64,000 bases of DNA from Pantoea sp. Ap-967 (GTDB lineage Bacteria; Pseudomonadota; Gammaproteobacteria; Pseudomonadales; Pseudomonadaceae): contig NZ_VWXK01000029.1 of the NCBI RefSeq assembly GCF_011752565.1, positions 1-64,000 on the forward strand, given 5' to 3'. Made by a program: the position numbers and the translations under genes. The notes under the pieces were generated by a model. It had not been told where the DNA came from, did not search any database, and saw only the letters and a program-made list of their open reading frames with translations. Positions within the stretch are counted from its first letter, which is position 1, and every line of letters begins with the position of its first letter. Below are positions 1-7,720 of this stretch, piece after piece.

Positions 1-500
1 CGGGGCAAGGATTTACGCTGGCCTGGTAGGAGCGAGCAGAGCTCGCGATGGGCTGCATCGCAGCCCTGCGGGGGTTTGGCACCGGCCTTGCCGGTGTTCG
101 CGAGCTGCGCTCGCTCCTACCGGATCGGGGCAAGGATTTACGCTGGCCTGGTAGGAGCGAGCAGAGCTCGCGATGGGCTGCATCGCAGCCCTGCGGGGGG
201 TTGGCACCGGCCTTGCCGGTGTTCGCGAGCTGTGCTCGCGCCTACCGGATCGGGGCAAGGATTTACGCTGGCCTGGTAGGAGCGAGCAGAGCTCGCGATG
301 GGCTGCATCGCAGCCCTGCGGGGTTTGGCACCGGCCTTGCCGGTGATCGCGAGCTGCGCTCGCTCCTACCGGATCGGGGCAAGGATTTACGCTGGCCTGG
401 TAGGAGCGAGCAGAGCTCGCGATGGGCTGCATCGCAGCCCTGCGGGGGTTTGGCACCGGCCTTGCCGGTGATCGCGAGCTGCGCTCGCTCCTACCAGGTT
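1..500. repeat. Tandem array of ~125-bp REP-containing units
   Basis: Four near-identical units begin at about 26, 151, 276 and 400 (period 125, 125, 124 bp); the array probably continues left of the window. Each unit holds an inverted pair of REP arms: GTAGGAGCGAGCAGAGCTCG at one end and its reverse complement with one change near the other (CGAGCTGCGCTCGCTCCTAC). Between them are smaller stems (GGGCTGC/GCAGCCC and ACCGGC/GCCGGT). Units differ by single bases and by the length of one G run. The apparent reading frames through the array are by-products of the repeat and are not called as genes. Confidence 0.93.
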
Positions 501-531
501 TGCCGCAGGTCTTCAGGGCGCGACAGGTCCT

Positions 532-548
532 TTTATGGATCCACTAAA
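532..548. promoter_or_regulatory. Putative VanR operator 1, distal to the transporter gene
   Basis: GGATCC at 537-542 with flanks TTTAT and ACTAAA. The core ATGGATCCAC is shared exactly with the two boxes before vanA. VanR of the GntR family is known in other bacteria to bind a palindrome centred on GGATCC, and a vanR homologue lies in this cluster. Confidence 0.65.
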
Positions 549-692
549 ATTAAGTTATACGAAAGCGTTCGATAAACGAACATAATAAAATTATCAAGAA
601 TAATCATTATATTACTGATATTTAACACATATTTAGTAATTAATACCGATTAGGCGTTTCCATCTCACTTTTTTGAAAACAACCTCTATTGA

Positions 693-709
693 TTTTTGGA
701 TCCCCAAAA
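693..709. promoter_or_regulatory. Putative VanR operator 2, proximal to the transporter gene
   Basis: GGATCC at 698-703 between a T run and CCAAAA, giving an imperfect palindrome TTTTTGGATCCCCAAAA. It lacks the ATGGATCCAC core of the other three boxes, so it is the weakest of the set. It lies about 160 bp before the transporter start. Confidence 0.5.
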
Positions 710-724
710 GTTTCCATCGCACCT

Positions 725-749
725 AAGGGCGGCACTCCAGCCGCCCCTT
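725..749 (+). other. GC-rich leader hairpin
   Basis: AAGGGCGGC (725-733) pairs with GCCGCCC then CTT (740-749) around the loop ACTCCA. The stem falls between operator 2 and the short ORF, so it would lie in the 5' leader. There is no U tract after it, so it is not a clear terminator. Confidence 0.45.
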
Positions 750-771
750 ATAAAAACAACAAGGTGCCTCC

Positions 772-867
772 ATGTCCGAACCGCGCTCCGCCGTGTACCT
801 ACGGCCGCCTGCCCCTGCCTCCCTCACCCCCCCGTTGCCTGACCTCGTCCGCGAGGTGCACCCATGA
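772..867 (+). CDS. Possible 31-residue leader ORF overlapping the transporter start
   Basis: An ATG at 772 has an AAGGTG ribosome site five bases upstream and opens a 31-codon frame, proline-rich and beginning MSEPRSAVYLRPP. Its TGA (865-867) overlaps the transporter ATG (864-866) as ATGA, the usual geometry of translational coupling. I do not recognise the peptide. It could be a leader peptide, a remnant of an older gene or chance; the good ribosome site and exact overlap are the only support. Confidence 0.35.
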   Translation: MSEPRSAVYLRPPAPASLTPPLPDLVREVHP

Positions 868-2198
868 ACCGAAGCCTGAAACAGGCGATCGATGACCAAC
901 CCATGCGTGGGTTTCAGTTCCTGGCTATCGGGGTGTGCATCGTGTTGAACATGATCGACGGCTTCGATGTGCTGGTGATGGCATTCACCGCCTCCTCGGT
1001 CGCCAGTGAATGGGGGCTGAACGGCGCCCAGGTCGGCATGCTGCTGAGCGCCGGGCTGTTCGGCATGGCTGCCGGCTCGTTGTTCATCGCGCCCTGGGCG
1101 GACCGCTTCGGTCGGCGGCCGTTGATCATGGCCTGCTTGATGGTGTCCGGTGTCGGCATGCTGTTGTCCGCCCACACCCACACGCCCTTGCAACTGGCCC
1201 TGCTACGGGCGCTGACCGGCATGGGCATTGGCGGCATCCTGGCCAGCAGCAACGTGATTGCCAGCGAGTACGCCAACGCCCGCTGGCGCGGCCTGGCGGT
1301 GAGCCTGCAGTCCACCGGCTACGCCCTGGGCGCTACGTTCGGCGGCTTGCTGTCGGTGTGGCTGCTGACGCACTACGGCTGGCGCTCGGTGTTCAGCGTC
1401 GGTGGCTGGATCACCCTGGCAACCCTGCCGGTGGTGGCGCTGTACTTGCCAGAATCGCTGGACTTCCTGCTCGCCAGGCGCCCGGCCAATGGCGTTGCCA
1501 AGCTCGACCGCCTGGCCATCCAGCTCGGCCAACCGGCACCCGGTGCCTTCCCGGCCTCGGGCCCGGTCACCGGCGTGGTGCAGCAAAGCGCGCTGGTGCA
1601 ACTGCTCAGCGGCGCGTCACGGCGCAATACCCTGCTGCTGTGGTCACTGTTCTTCCTGGTGATGTTCGGGTTCTATTTCATCATGAGCTGGACGCCGAAA
1701 CTGCTGGTATCCGCTGGTCTGTCGGCACAACAGGGAGTCAGCGGCGGCGTGCTGCTGAGCGTGGGCGGCATCGTTGGCGCGGCACTGATCGGCCTGCTGG
1801 CTTCGCGCTGGCGCCTGTCCACGGTGCTCGCGCTGTTCATGCTGGTGACCGCAGGCTTGCTGGTGCTGTTCGCCTGCAGCGCCAACTCGGTGGTGCTGGC
1901 ACTGGCCCTGGGCCTGCTGATCGGCCTGGCTTCCAATGCGTGCGTCGCCGGGCTCTATGCCCTGTCGCCAATGCTGTACGGGCCATCGGTTCGCGCCACG
2001 GGGGTAGGTTGGGGCATCGGTATCGGCCGTATCGGCGCCATCTTGTCACCCACGGTGGCGGGGCTGTTGCTCGATGACGGCTGGCAACCCCTGCACCTGT
2101 ACGGCGTGTTTGCCATGGTGTTCGTGGTCGCAGCGGCGCTGCTGCTGTTCATCCCGCGCGCCCAGGCGCAGCCAACACCGGCACTGACCCAGGCCTGA
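864..2198 (+). CDS. vanK: MFS aromatic acid:H+ symporter, vanillate transporter (VanK-like)
   Basis: A 444-residue major facilitator protein with about 12 hydrophobic segments. It has the aromatic-acid symporter signatures: the DGFDVLVM stretch in the first helix (about residues 31-38), the loop 2-3 motif ADRFGRRPL (about 79-87) and a glycine-rich helix around GMGIGGILASSNV. Such proteins import aromatic acids with protons across the inner membrane. A GAGG ribosome site precedes the ATG. A porin gene follows on the same strand and vanillate demethylase genes lie downstream, so vanillate is the likely substrate. PcaK- or GalT-type relatives take 4-hydroxybenzoate or gallate, so substrate identity is inference. 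Putative VanR boxes lie upstream. Confidence 0.85.
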   Translation: MNRSLKQAIDDQPMRGFQFLAIGVCIVLNMIDGFDVLVMAFTASSVASEWGLNGAQVGMLLSAGLFGMAAGSLFIAPWADRFGRRPLIMACLMVSGVGMLLSAHTHTPLQLALLRALTGMGIGGILASSNVIASEYANARWRGLAVSLQSTGYALGATFGGLLSVWLLTHYGWRSVFSVGGWITLATLPVVALYLPESLDFLLARRPANGVAKLDRLAIQLGQPAPGAFPASGPVTGVVQQSALVQLLSGASRRNTLLLWSLFFLVMFGFYFIMSWTPKLLVSAGLSAQQGVSGGVLLSVGGIVGAALIGLLASRWRLSTVLALFMLVTAGLLVLFACSANSVVLALALGLLIGLASNACVAGLYALSPMLYGPSVRATGVGWGIGIGRIGAILSPTVAGLLLDDGWQPLHLYGVFAMVFVVAAALLLFIPRAQAQPTPALTQA

Positions 2199-2263
2199 GG
2201 CCTGTTCGCGGGGCGGGGCCAACCAGGCCTCGCCGCCCTCTTCTTTCCAGGAAAACAACAACA

Positions 2264-3520
2264 ATGAACATCCTGTCTGTTCCCTGCCGGGCACCTGCAC
2301 TCGGCGGCGCGCTTTCGCTTGGCTTGCTGCTCGCCCCGACCGGCACCCAGGCCGAAGGCTTCAGCGAAGATGCCAAGGCGACGCTGCAGCTGCGCACCTA
2401 TTACTTCAACCGCGACTTCAAGGACCCCAACGCGGCCATGAACAAGGTCGAAGAGCTGGCCCAGGGGTTTATCCTCAAGGCCGAATCCGGCTATACCCCC
2501 GGGGCACTGGGGCTGGGCCTGGACGGCATTGCGATGCTCGGGGTCAAGCTCGACAGCGGCGCCGGCCGCAGTGGCTCGGACCTGCTGCCACGCCATGACG
2601 ACGGGCACGGTGCTGATGACTATGGCCGCGCCGGGTTGGCGCTCAAGGCACGTTTTTCGGCAACCGAGCTGCGCTATGGCGAGCTGCTGAGTGATGTACC
2701 GGTGCTGCGTTATGACGATGGCCGGTTGCTGCCGCAAACCTTTCGCGGTGCAGCTCTGGTGTCGCGGGAAGTTCCCGGCCTGGCCGTACAGGCCGGGCGC
2801 ATCACGGCGGTGAGCTTGCGCAACTCGTCCGATATGCAATCACTCTCGGCCTGGTCGGCCCCCGGCATCACCGCGGACGGTTTCAACTACCAAGGCCTGG
2901 ACTACCGTTTCAACGAGCAACGCACCCTGGTCGGCATCTGGCACGCCCAGCTTGAAGACCTCTACCGGCAACAGTATTTCAACGTCCAGCACCGGCAACC
3001 GCTCGGCGCCTGGACCCTGAATGCCAACCTCGGTTACTTCATCGACCGGGAAGATGGCAGCGCACGCCTGGGTACACTCGACAGCCGCACCGCCTATGGG
3101 CTGTTTTCGGCAAGCGTCAGCGGCCATACCTTCTACCTCGGCCTGCAGAAGGTCAGTGGCGACAATGGCTGGATGTCGGTATACGGCAGCAGCGGCCGCA
3201 CCCTGGGCAACGACATGTTCAACGGCAACTTCAGCAATGCCCAGGAACGCTCCTGGCAGGTGCGCTACGACTACAACTTCGTCGCCGCCGGCATACCTGG
3301 CCTGACCCTGATGACCCGTTATGGCCGCGGCAGCAACGCCACCACCCAGGCCGGGCGTGGCGGCAGCGAATGGGAGCGCGACACCGAGCTTGCCTATACC
3401 GTGCAAAGCGGCAGCCTGCGCGACTTGAGCATCCGCCTGAACAACGCCACCAACCGCCGCAGTTTCAACAGCGATTTCGACCAGACCCGCCTGGTGCTCA
3501 GTTACCCCCTGGCACTCTGA
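2264..3520 (+). CDS. OprD-family outer-membrane porin
   Basis: 418 residues with a signal peptide ending near GTQA (about residue 29) and a mature part beginning EGFSEDAKATLQLRTYYFNR, typical of OprD/OpdK porins. The rest alternates polar and aromatic residues as in beta-barrels and ends LVLSYPLAL, without the usual terminal aromatic. The family forms substrate-specific channels for amino acids or aromatic acids. It starts 65 bp after the transporter gene, so it probably lets vanillate or a related aromatic acid cross the outer membrane. Confidence 0.85.
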   Translation: MNILSVPCRAPALGGALSLGLLLAPTGTQAEGFSEDAKATLQLRTYYFNRDFKDPNAAMNKVEELAQGFILKAESGYTPGALGLGLDGIAMLGVKLDSGAGRSGSDLLPRHDDGHGADDYGRAGLALKARFSATELRYGELLSDVPVLRYDDGRLLPQTFRGAALVSREVPGLAVQAGRITAVSLRNSSDMQSLSAWSAPGITADGFNYQGLDYRFNEQRTLVGIWHAQLEDLYRQQYFNVQHRQPLGAWTLNANLGYFIDREDGSARLGTLDSRTAYGLFSASVSGHTFYLGLQKVSGDNGWMSVYGSSGRTLGNDMFNGNFSNAQERSWQVRYDYNFVAAGIPGLTLMTRYGRGSNATTQAGRGGSEWERDTELAYTVQSGSLRDLSIRLNNATNRRSFNSDFDQTRLVLSYPLAL

Positions 3521-3566
3521 GCAGACGCTAGGCTTGCTGCACAGCTGGTGCCCAGTGCGTTACCAT

Positions 3567-3590
3567 GGCGACCTCTTTCTTGAGGTCGCC
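3567..3590 (+). promoter_or_regulatory. Perfect 9-bp hairpin enclosing the vanR ribosome site
   Basis: GGCGACCTC (3567-3575) and GAGGTCGCC (3582-3590) are perfect inverted repeats around TTTCTT, four bases before the vanR ATG at 3595. The GAGG of the 3' arm is the only good ribosome site for that ATG, so the stem could hide it and limit VanR translation. Confidence 0.5.
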
Positions 3591-3594
3591 CGCA

Positions 3595-4308
3595 ATGAGC
3601 AAACACGGCCAGACCATCCTGGTCGCGCTACGCAAGATGATCGCTTCAGGTGAACTGGCAGGCGGCGAGCGCCTGATGGAAGTGCCCACCGCCGAACGCT
3701 TCGGCGTTTCGCGCATGCCGGTGCGCATGGCCTTTCGCACCCTCGAACAGGAAGGCCTGCTGGTGCGCCATGGCGGCAAGGGTTTCCAGGTTCGCACCTT
3801 GAGCGTCGAAGACCTCACCGGTGCTGTCGAAGTGCGCGGGGTGCTCGAAGGCCTGGCGGCGCGCCAATGCGCTGAACGCGGCCTGGCGCCCGAAGCCATG
3901 GCCACGCTCAAGCGCTGCCTGGATGAAGGCGACGCGCTGTTCGACAAGGGTTATATCACCGAACACGACCTGGCGCTGTTCCACGACCTCAACGTGCGTT
4001 TCCACCAGGTGATCGTGGCCGGCAGCGGCAACCCGGCCATTAGCGAAGCACTGGCACGCAACGACCATCGCCCGTTCGCCTCGGTGTCGGCGCTGGCCTT
4101 CGACCGCGATGACATGCAACGTGAATACCGGCGCTTCAACTTTGCCCACATGCAACACCATTCGCTGGTCGATGCCCTGCTCAACCGCCAGGGTGCACGC
4201 GCCGAAAGCATCATGCGCGAACACGCCAACGCCACGCTGCGCTATGCCGAAGTGTTCGGCACAGCCAGCGCGGCAGCAGGCGTGAAGGTCATTTCCAAGG
4301 GCGACTGA
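3595..4308 (+). CDS. vanR: GntR/FadR-family repressor of vanillate genes (VanR)
   Basis: 237 residues. The N-terminal winged helix includes LVALRKMIASGELAGGERLMEV and GVSRMPVRMAFRTLEQEGLL, standard for GntR proteins, followed by an all-helical FadR-type ligand domain (FCD) from about residue 85. Family members near vanAB repress them until vanillate binds. The start at 3595 is preferred because GAGG precedes it; an in-frame ATG at 3565 has no ribosome site. It converges on vanB, five bases away. Boxes with a GGATCC core before vanK and vanA are the probable targets. Confidence 0.85.
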   Translation: MSKHGQTILVALRKMIASGELAGGERLMEVPTAERFGVSRMPVRMAFRTLEQEGLLVRHGGKGFQVRTLSVEDLTGAVEVRGVLEGLAARQCAERGLAPEAMATLKRCLDEGDALFDKGYITEHDLALFHDLNVRFHQVIVAGSGNPAISEALARNDHRPFASVSALAFDRDDMQREYRRFNFAHMQHHSLVDALLNRQGARAESIMREHANATLRYAEVFGTASAAAGVKVISKGD

Positions 4309-4313
4309 TCGCC

Positions 4314-5264
4314 TTAAAGGTCCAGCACCAACATGCCGGTTCTGGCCCGCGAGCAGCACGGCGTGAACTGGTCGTTGGCCGCCTGCTCGTCTTCGGTGAG
4401 GTACAGGTCACGGTGCTCGGGCACACCTTCGAGCACACCGGTCAGGCAAGTACCGCACACGCCCTGCTCGCAGGAAACGGCAATGGCCACGCCGTGGCTC
4501 TCCAGCACCTGCACCACCGTCTTGTCTGCGGGGACCTCGAACACTTGCCCGGTGCTGCCCAGCTTCACCGAGAACGAACCGTCGTTACGCGTGTCCACAG
4601 GCCCCGCCGCGAAGTATTCCCTGTGCAACTGCGCCTCTGGCCAGCCCTGGCTGCGCGCGCTGTCCAGCACGTGTTGCATGAAGCCGCCGGGGCCACACAC
4701 GTACAGGTGATCCTGCGGCCCTGGCGCAGCCAGCACCCGCTCGGCATCTAGCCGGGTTTCCGGACGTTCATCCAGGTGCAGCTGCACACGGCTGGCGAAC
4801 GGCGCACTGGCCAGGCGTTCAAGAAAGGCCGCGCGGTCCGCCGAGCGAACGCAGTAATGCAGCTCGAAGTCATCACCCTGCAACCACAGCTGCTCCGCCA
4901 TGCAAAGGATGGGTGTGATGCCGATGCCTCCGGCAAACAGCACGCTGCGTGCTGCCTTGGGCACCAGCGCAAAGAGGTTGCGCGGCTCACTGATCGACAA
5001 CCGCTGCCCCGCCTCGACCTGCTCGTGCAGGCAGCGCGAGCCACCGCGTGAGGCCGGGTCGTGGAGCACGCCGATCAGGTAGCGGTGGCGCTCGTGCGGG
5101 TGGTTGCACAGGGAATACTGGCGCACCAGCCCACCGGGCAAGTGCACATCGATATGCGCACCGGCAGTGAAGGCAGGCAGGTGATTGCCCAGGGCACAAC
5201 TCAACTCGTAACTGCAGATGCCTTCGGCTTCGTTCTTGCGGGATGTCACGACAACTTCAATCAT
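4314..5264 (-). CDS. vanB: Vanillate O-demethylase reductase (VanB)
   Basis: 316 residues, the usual VanB length, with the class IA reductase order. An FMN-binding barrel carries RQYSLCN (about 49-55), the NAD domain has the glycine motif GGIGITPIL, and a C-terminal plant-type [2Fe-2S] ferredoxin domain has cysteines in SCEQGVCGTC and a fourth in FTPCCSRA. It passes electrons from NADH to the VanA oxygenase. The start at 5264 follows a GGAAGG ribosome site; an upstream in-frame ATG at 5309 would add 15 atypical residues. It sits 56 bp downstream of vanA, surely in one operon. Confidence 0.93.
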   Translation of the reverse strand: MIEVVVTSRKNEAEGICSYELSCALGNHLPAFTAGAHIDVHLPGGLVRQYSLCNHPHERHRYLIGVLHDPASRGGSRCLHEQVEAGQRLSISEPRNLFALVPKAARSVLFAGGIGITPILCMAEQLWLQGDDFELHYCVRSADRAAFLERLASAPFASRVQLHLDERPETRLDAERVLAAPGPQDHLYVCGPGGFMQHVLDSARSQGWPEAQLHREYFAAGPVDTRNDGSFSVKLGSTGQVFEVPADKTVVQVLESHGVAIAVSCEQGVCGTCLTGVLEGVPEHRDLYLTEDEQAANDQFTPCCSRARTGMLVLDL

Positions 5265-5320
5265 GGCGCACCTTCCATTGCCGGCCACCGCAGTGGCCGT
5301 GCAGTACATCGACAGGGGAG

Positions 5321-6382
5321 TTATTGAACGCTGGCGATCAGCCGTGCCGGTTCAGGGGCCTGCTCGGCGGCGACCAGGCGCTCGAGAATGCGCCGCGACT
5401 GCACGCCGCCTGCGTCGATGTTGAGCTTGAGCAGGTTGCGCTGGGGGTTGGCCAGCAGGTTCGCCTGCTGCTGTTCCAGCATGTCGAGGTCTTCGCTGAA
5501 GATCTTGCCCTGGCCTTCGCGAATGCTGGCGGTCAATGCCTGGTCCTGTGGGTTGAAGTTGCGCGCCATGCCCCAGAAGTACCAGATCGAGGTTTCGGTT
5601 TCTGGGGTGATGAAGTCGACCACGATGCTCGACGCCTTGTGCTCCGGCGCTGCGTGGTAACCGCCCTTGCCGGCCAGTGCCACCCCCACCTCGATCAGTA
5701 CGTGGCTTGGCGGGGTGAAGCGGCAGATTTGCCAGCGGTCCACCGGCACGTCGTCGGGCAGGCCGTTGCCACGCAGGGCCATGCGCCAGAACGGTGGGGC
5801 CATGATGTTTTCCATGTGCCGGGCAGTGACCACTTCATCGCCTTGTACGGTGGTGGCCGGCGCTGCTTCGTCGATTTCCTTCTGGCCGATGCTGGAGGCG
5901 TGAACGTAGGTTTCGTGGGTGAGGTCCATCAGGTTGTCGATCATCAGCCGGTAATCGCAGTTGATGTGGAACAACCCGCCGCCATAGGCCCACTGGTCAC
6001 TCTCGGCCCACTCCAGGTGGCAGAGGGCAGCCGGGTCGGCCTTGTCCTGCTCGCCGGGCCATACCCAGATAAAGCCATAGCGTTCGAGGATGGCGTAGGT
6101 CTTGTTGCACGGGAAGCCTCGCACCCGTTGCCCGGGCATTTCCACGGTCTTGCCGTCGCAGCCCATGACCAGGCCGTGGTAGCCACACACAAGGTTGCCG
6201 TTCTCGACATAACCCAACGACAGCGGCGCGCCTCGATGCGGGCAGAAATCCTCCACGGCGCAGACCTGGTTCTGCTGGCCGCGGTAGAACACCATCTTTT
6301 CCCCACAGATCTGCCGGCCCAACGGTTTGGCGGTGATCTCATCAGCGGTGCAGGCGACATACCAGGCATTTTTCGGATACAT
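5321..6382 (-). CDS. vanA: Vanillate O-demethylase oxygenase, Rieske subunit (VanA)
   Basis: 353 residues, full family length. The N-terminal Rieske domain has ligands Cys47, His49, Cys66 and His69 in FCPHRGAPLS and LVCGYHG. The mononuclear iron motif DNLMDLTHETYVH follows in the middle. With VanB it turns vanillate into protocatechuate and formaldehyde. It heads the minus-strand vanAB pair; its promoter region (6383-6480) carries two putative VanR boxes. An AGGAG ribosome site lies just before the ATG. Confidence 0.94.
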   Translation of the reverse strand: MYPKNAWYVACTADEITAKPLGRQICGEKMVFYRGQQNQVCAVEDFCPHRGAPLSLGYVENGNLVCGYHGLVMGCDGKTVEMPGQRVRGFPCNKTYAILERYGFIWVWPGEQDKADPAALCHLEWAESDQWAYGGGLFHINCDYRLMIDNLMDLTHETYVHASSIGQKEIDEAAPATTVQGDEVVTARHMENIMAPPFWRMALRGNGLPDDVPVDRWQICRFTPPSHVLIEVGVALAGKGGYHAAPEHKASSIVVDFITPETETSIWYFWGMARNFNPQDQALTASIREGQGKIFSEDLDMLEQQQANLLANPQRNLLKLNIDAGGVQSRRILERLVAAEQAPEPARLIASVQ

Positions 6383-6403
6383 GAAGCTCTCCTGTTATTT
6401 GTT

Positions 6404-6419
6404 TTTGTGGATCCATTAA
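6404..6419. promoter_or_regulatory. Putative VanR operator 3, proximal to vanA
   Basis: GGATCC at 6409-6414. Read on the minus strand it is TTAATGGATCCACAAAA, matching operators 1 and 4 over ATGGATCCAC and the following A-rich stretch. It lies about 27 bp before the vanA start, where bound repressor would block transcription or ribosome loading. Confidence 0.7.
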
Positions 6420-6455
6420 TGTGCTAAAGACTCATAAATGTCAATAAATGAGCAA

Positions 6456-6471
6456 TCTATGGATCCACAAA
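6456..6471. promoter_or_regulatory. Putative VanR operator 4, distal to vanA
   Basis: GGATCC at 6461-6466 in the context CTATGGATCCACAAAA. It is 52 bp from operator 3, about five helical turns, so two repressor dimers could bind on the same face of the DNA. Confidence 0.7.
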
Positions 6472-6632
6472 ATACACTGCCGGGTGAAGTGATACCCTGA
6501 GCCGCGCCGGGCGCGCGCCAATGCCGGCGCGTGCCCGGGCCGTTACGCGATAATCGCCACCTACCGCCTTCACCTGATCGTGGATCGCGGCTAACCTTGA
6601 CGACCGCCTGTTGCCCTGTTCTGGAAACCACT

Positions 6633-7327
6633 GTGACGAAGGAAATTTCTGCCCCTCAACCCGCAGCCATTGGCAAGGACAATGCCGGCGGCCGCGTTCA
6701 GGTCATCGACCGCTCGATCGTCCTGCTGCGCACCCTGGCCAACCTCAAGCACGGCGCCAGTGCCCTGGACCTGGCCCGGCAGACCGGCATCGAGCGCTCC
6801 ACCATCCACCGCCTGCTCAAGACCCTCACCTACTGGGGGCTGATCGAGTCCCGCGGCGCCACCTACCATATCGGCCCGGAAAGCCTGATCTACTCGGCGG
6901 CCTACTTGAACCGCCTGAACCTGCGCCGCCTGGCCCTGCCCTACGCCATCGAGCTGCAGCGGGTGATCGGCGAACGCCCGGCGATCGTCTCGTTGTCGGT
7001 GCCACGGTGGAGTACCTGCCGGGAAATTACCGCGCCGGGTACAACGACACGGCACTGGTAGAGCGAATGCTGCCGGTGCTGGAGCAGGTGTCCACGCAAC
7101 CGGTGAAGGTGGACAGTGGAACCTATGGGGCAGACGACTTCGCCGAGTACGCACGGCAGGTGCCGGGGCTGTTCATGCGCATGGGCGTGACCCCGGCGCA
7201 ACTGGCGGACAAGCCGGTATGGCCAACCCATTCGCCGGGCTTCCAGGTGGATGACCACGCCTTGTCGGTGGGCATTGCGGCGCTTAGCCGGATGACCCTG
7301 AGCTACATGCAGGCGCCGCCCCGGTAG
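6633..7327 (+). pseudogene. Chimeric remnant: IclR regulator head joined to M20 amidohydrolase tail
   Basis: From the GTG at 6633 (a TTG at 6597 is also possible) one frame encodes an IclR-family N terminus: RSIVLLRTLANLKHGASALD, a helix-turn-helix with GIERSTIHRLLKTL, then the start of the effector domain up to GERPAIVSLSV near 7005. That frame then stops at 7061. A different frame from about 7005 to 7327 encodes VEYLPGNYRAGYNDTAL and YGADDFAEYARQVPGLF, the C terminus of an M20-family amidohydrolase. The middle of both genes is missing. The simplest reading is a deletion that fused a regulator to a neighbouring hydrolase out of frame. Confidence 0.8.
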
Positions 7328-7503
7328 GAGCCCGCGATGGGGCGCGCAGCGGCCCCAGGGTTTCAGCTTCGCAGCTCACAACGCTGGGGCTGCTACGCAG
7401 CCCATCGCGAGCTACGCTCGCTCCTACAAAGGATCGCGGCACGTTTACGGGCAACGAGGGCATGCACAGCCCTGGTAGGAGCGAGCGCAGCTCGCGATGC
7501 GGT
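7324..7503. repeat. REP cluster after the chimeric pseudogene
   Basis: An inverted REP pair spans 7324-7427 (GTAGGAGCCCGCGATGG to the reverse arm ending CTCCTAC), with GGGGCTGCTACGCAGCCC inside. A third arm, GTAGGAGCGAGCGCAGCTCG, begins at 7475. The TAG stop of the pseudogene frame is part of the first arm. Confidence 0.85.
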
Positions 7504-7720
7504 CGCACAGGCAGATGCCGGCCAGGCCCCTAATAATCCACATAACGCATATTTAAACATCAACTAAATGCCAAAAACTAATAATTAGCTTAGAACAAAA
7601 AAGCCTTTTACAGCCAAAAAATATAAGATTAGGTTCTTACCCAAGCCACCTCATCACGCTGAGGCGCCCACGCGGTCGCCCGATCGCCCCGCCCTCCAAT
7701 CCCGTGATGAGCACTTCAAG
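7504..7720 (+). other. AT-rich promoter region of the TonB receptor gene
   Basis: The stretch after the REPs is AT-rich up to about 7635 and holds copy A of the shared 32-bp motif (7581-7612). No gene is visible. The promoter of the receptor gene probably lies here, but no -10/-35 pair is convincing. Confidence 0.6.
7581..7612 (+). promoter_or_regulatory. Shared regulatory motif, copy A (before TonB receptor)
   Basis: A 32-bp stretch opening ATAATTAGCTTAGAAC and closing AAAGCCTTTTACA. It matches copies at 22514 and 30963 without gaps, 29 of 32 positions in each case. It ends 108 bp before the receptor start. Its conservation ahead of three genes in unrelated sequence suggests an activator site or promoter; the protein is unknown, and a CysB-type sulfur regulator is my guess. 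Confidence 0.7.

Larger units (their letters stand above)
501..863 (+). other. Gap before the vanillate transporter: operators, hairpin and short ORF
   Basis: This 363-bp gap is AT-rich between about 540 and 700, unlike the genes around it. It holds two GGATCC-centred putative VanR operators (537-542 and 698-703), a GC-rich hairpin (725-749) and a possible 31-codon ORF (772-867) that runs into the transporter start. No other gene is visible. Confidence 0.7.

Noticed and set aside
1..500. CRISPR-like array
   Set aside because: The units repeat completely, with no variable spacers, and contain REP inverted pairs; no cas genes are present.
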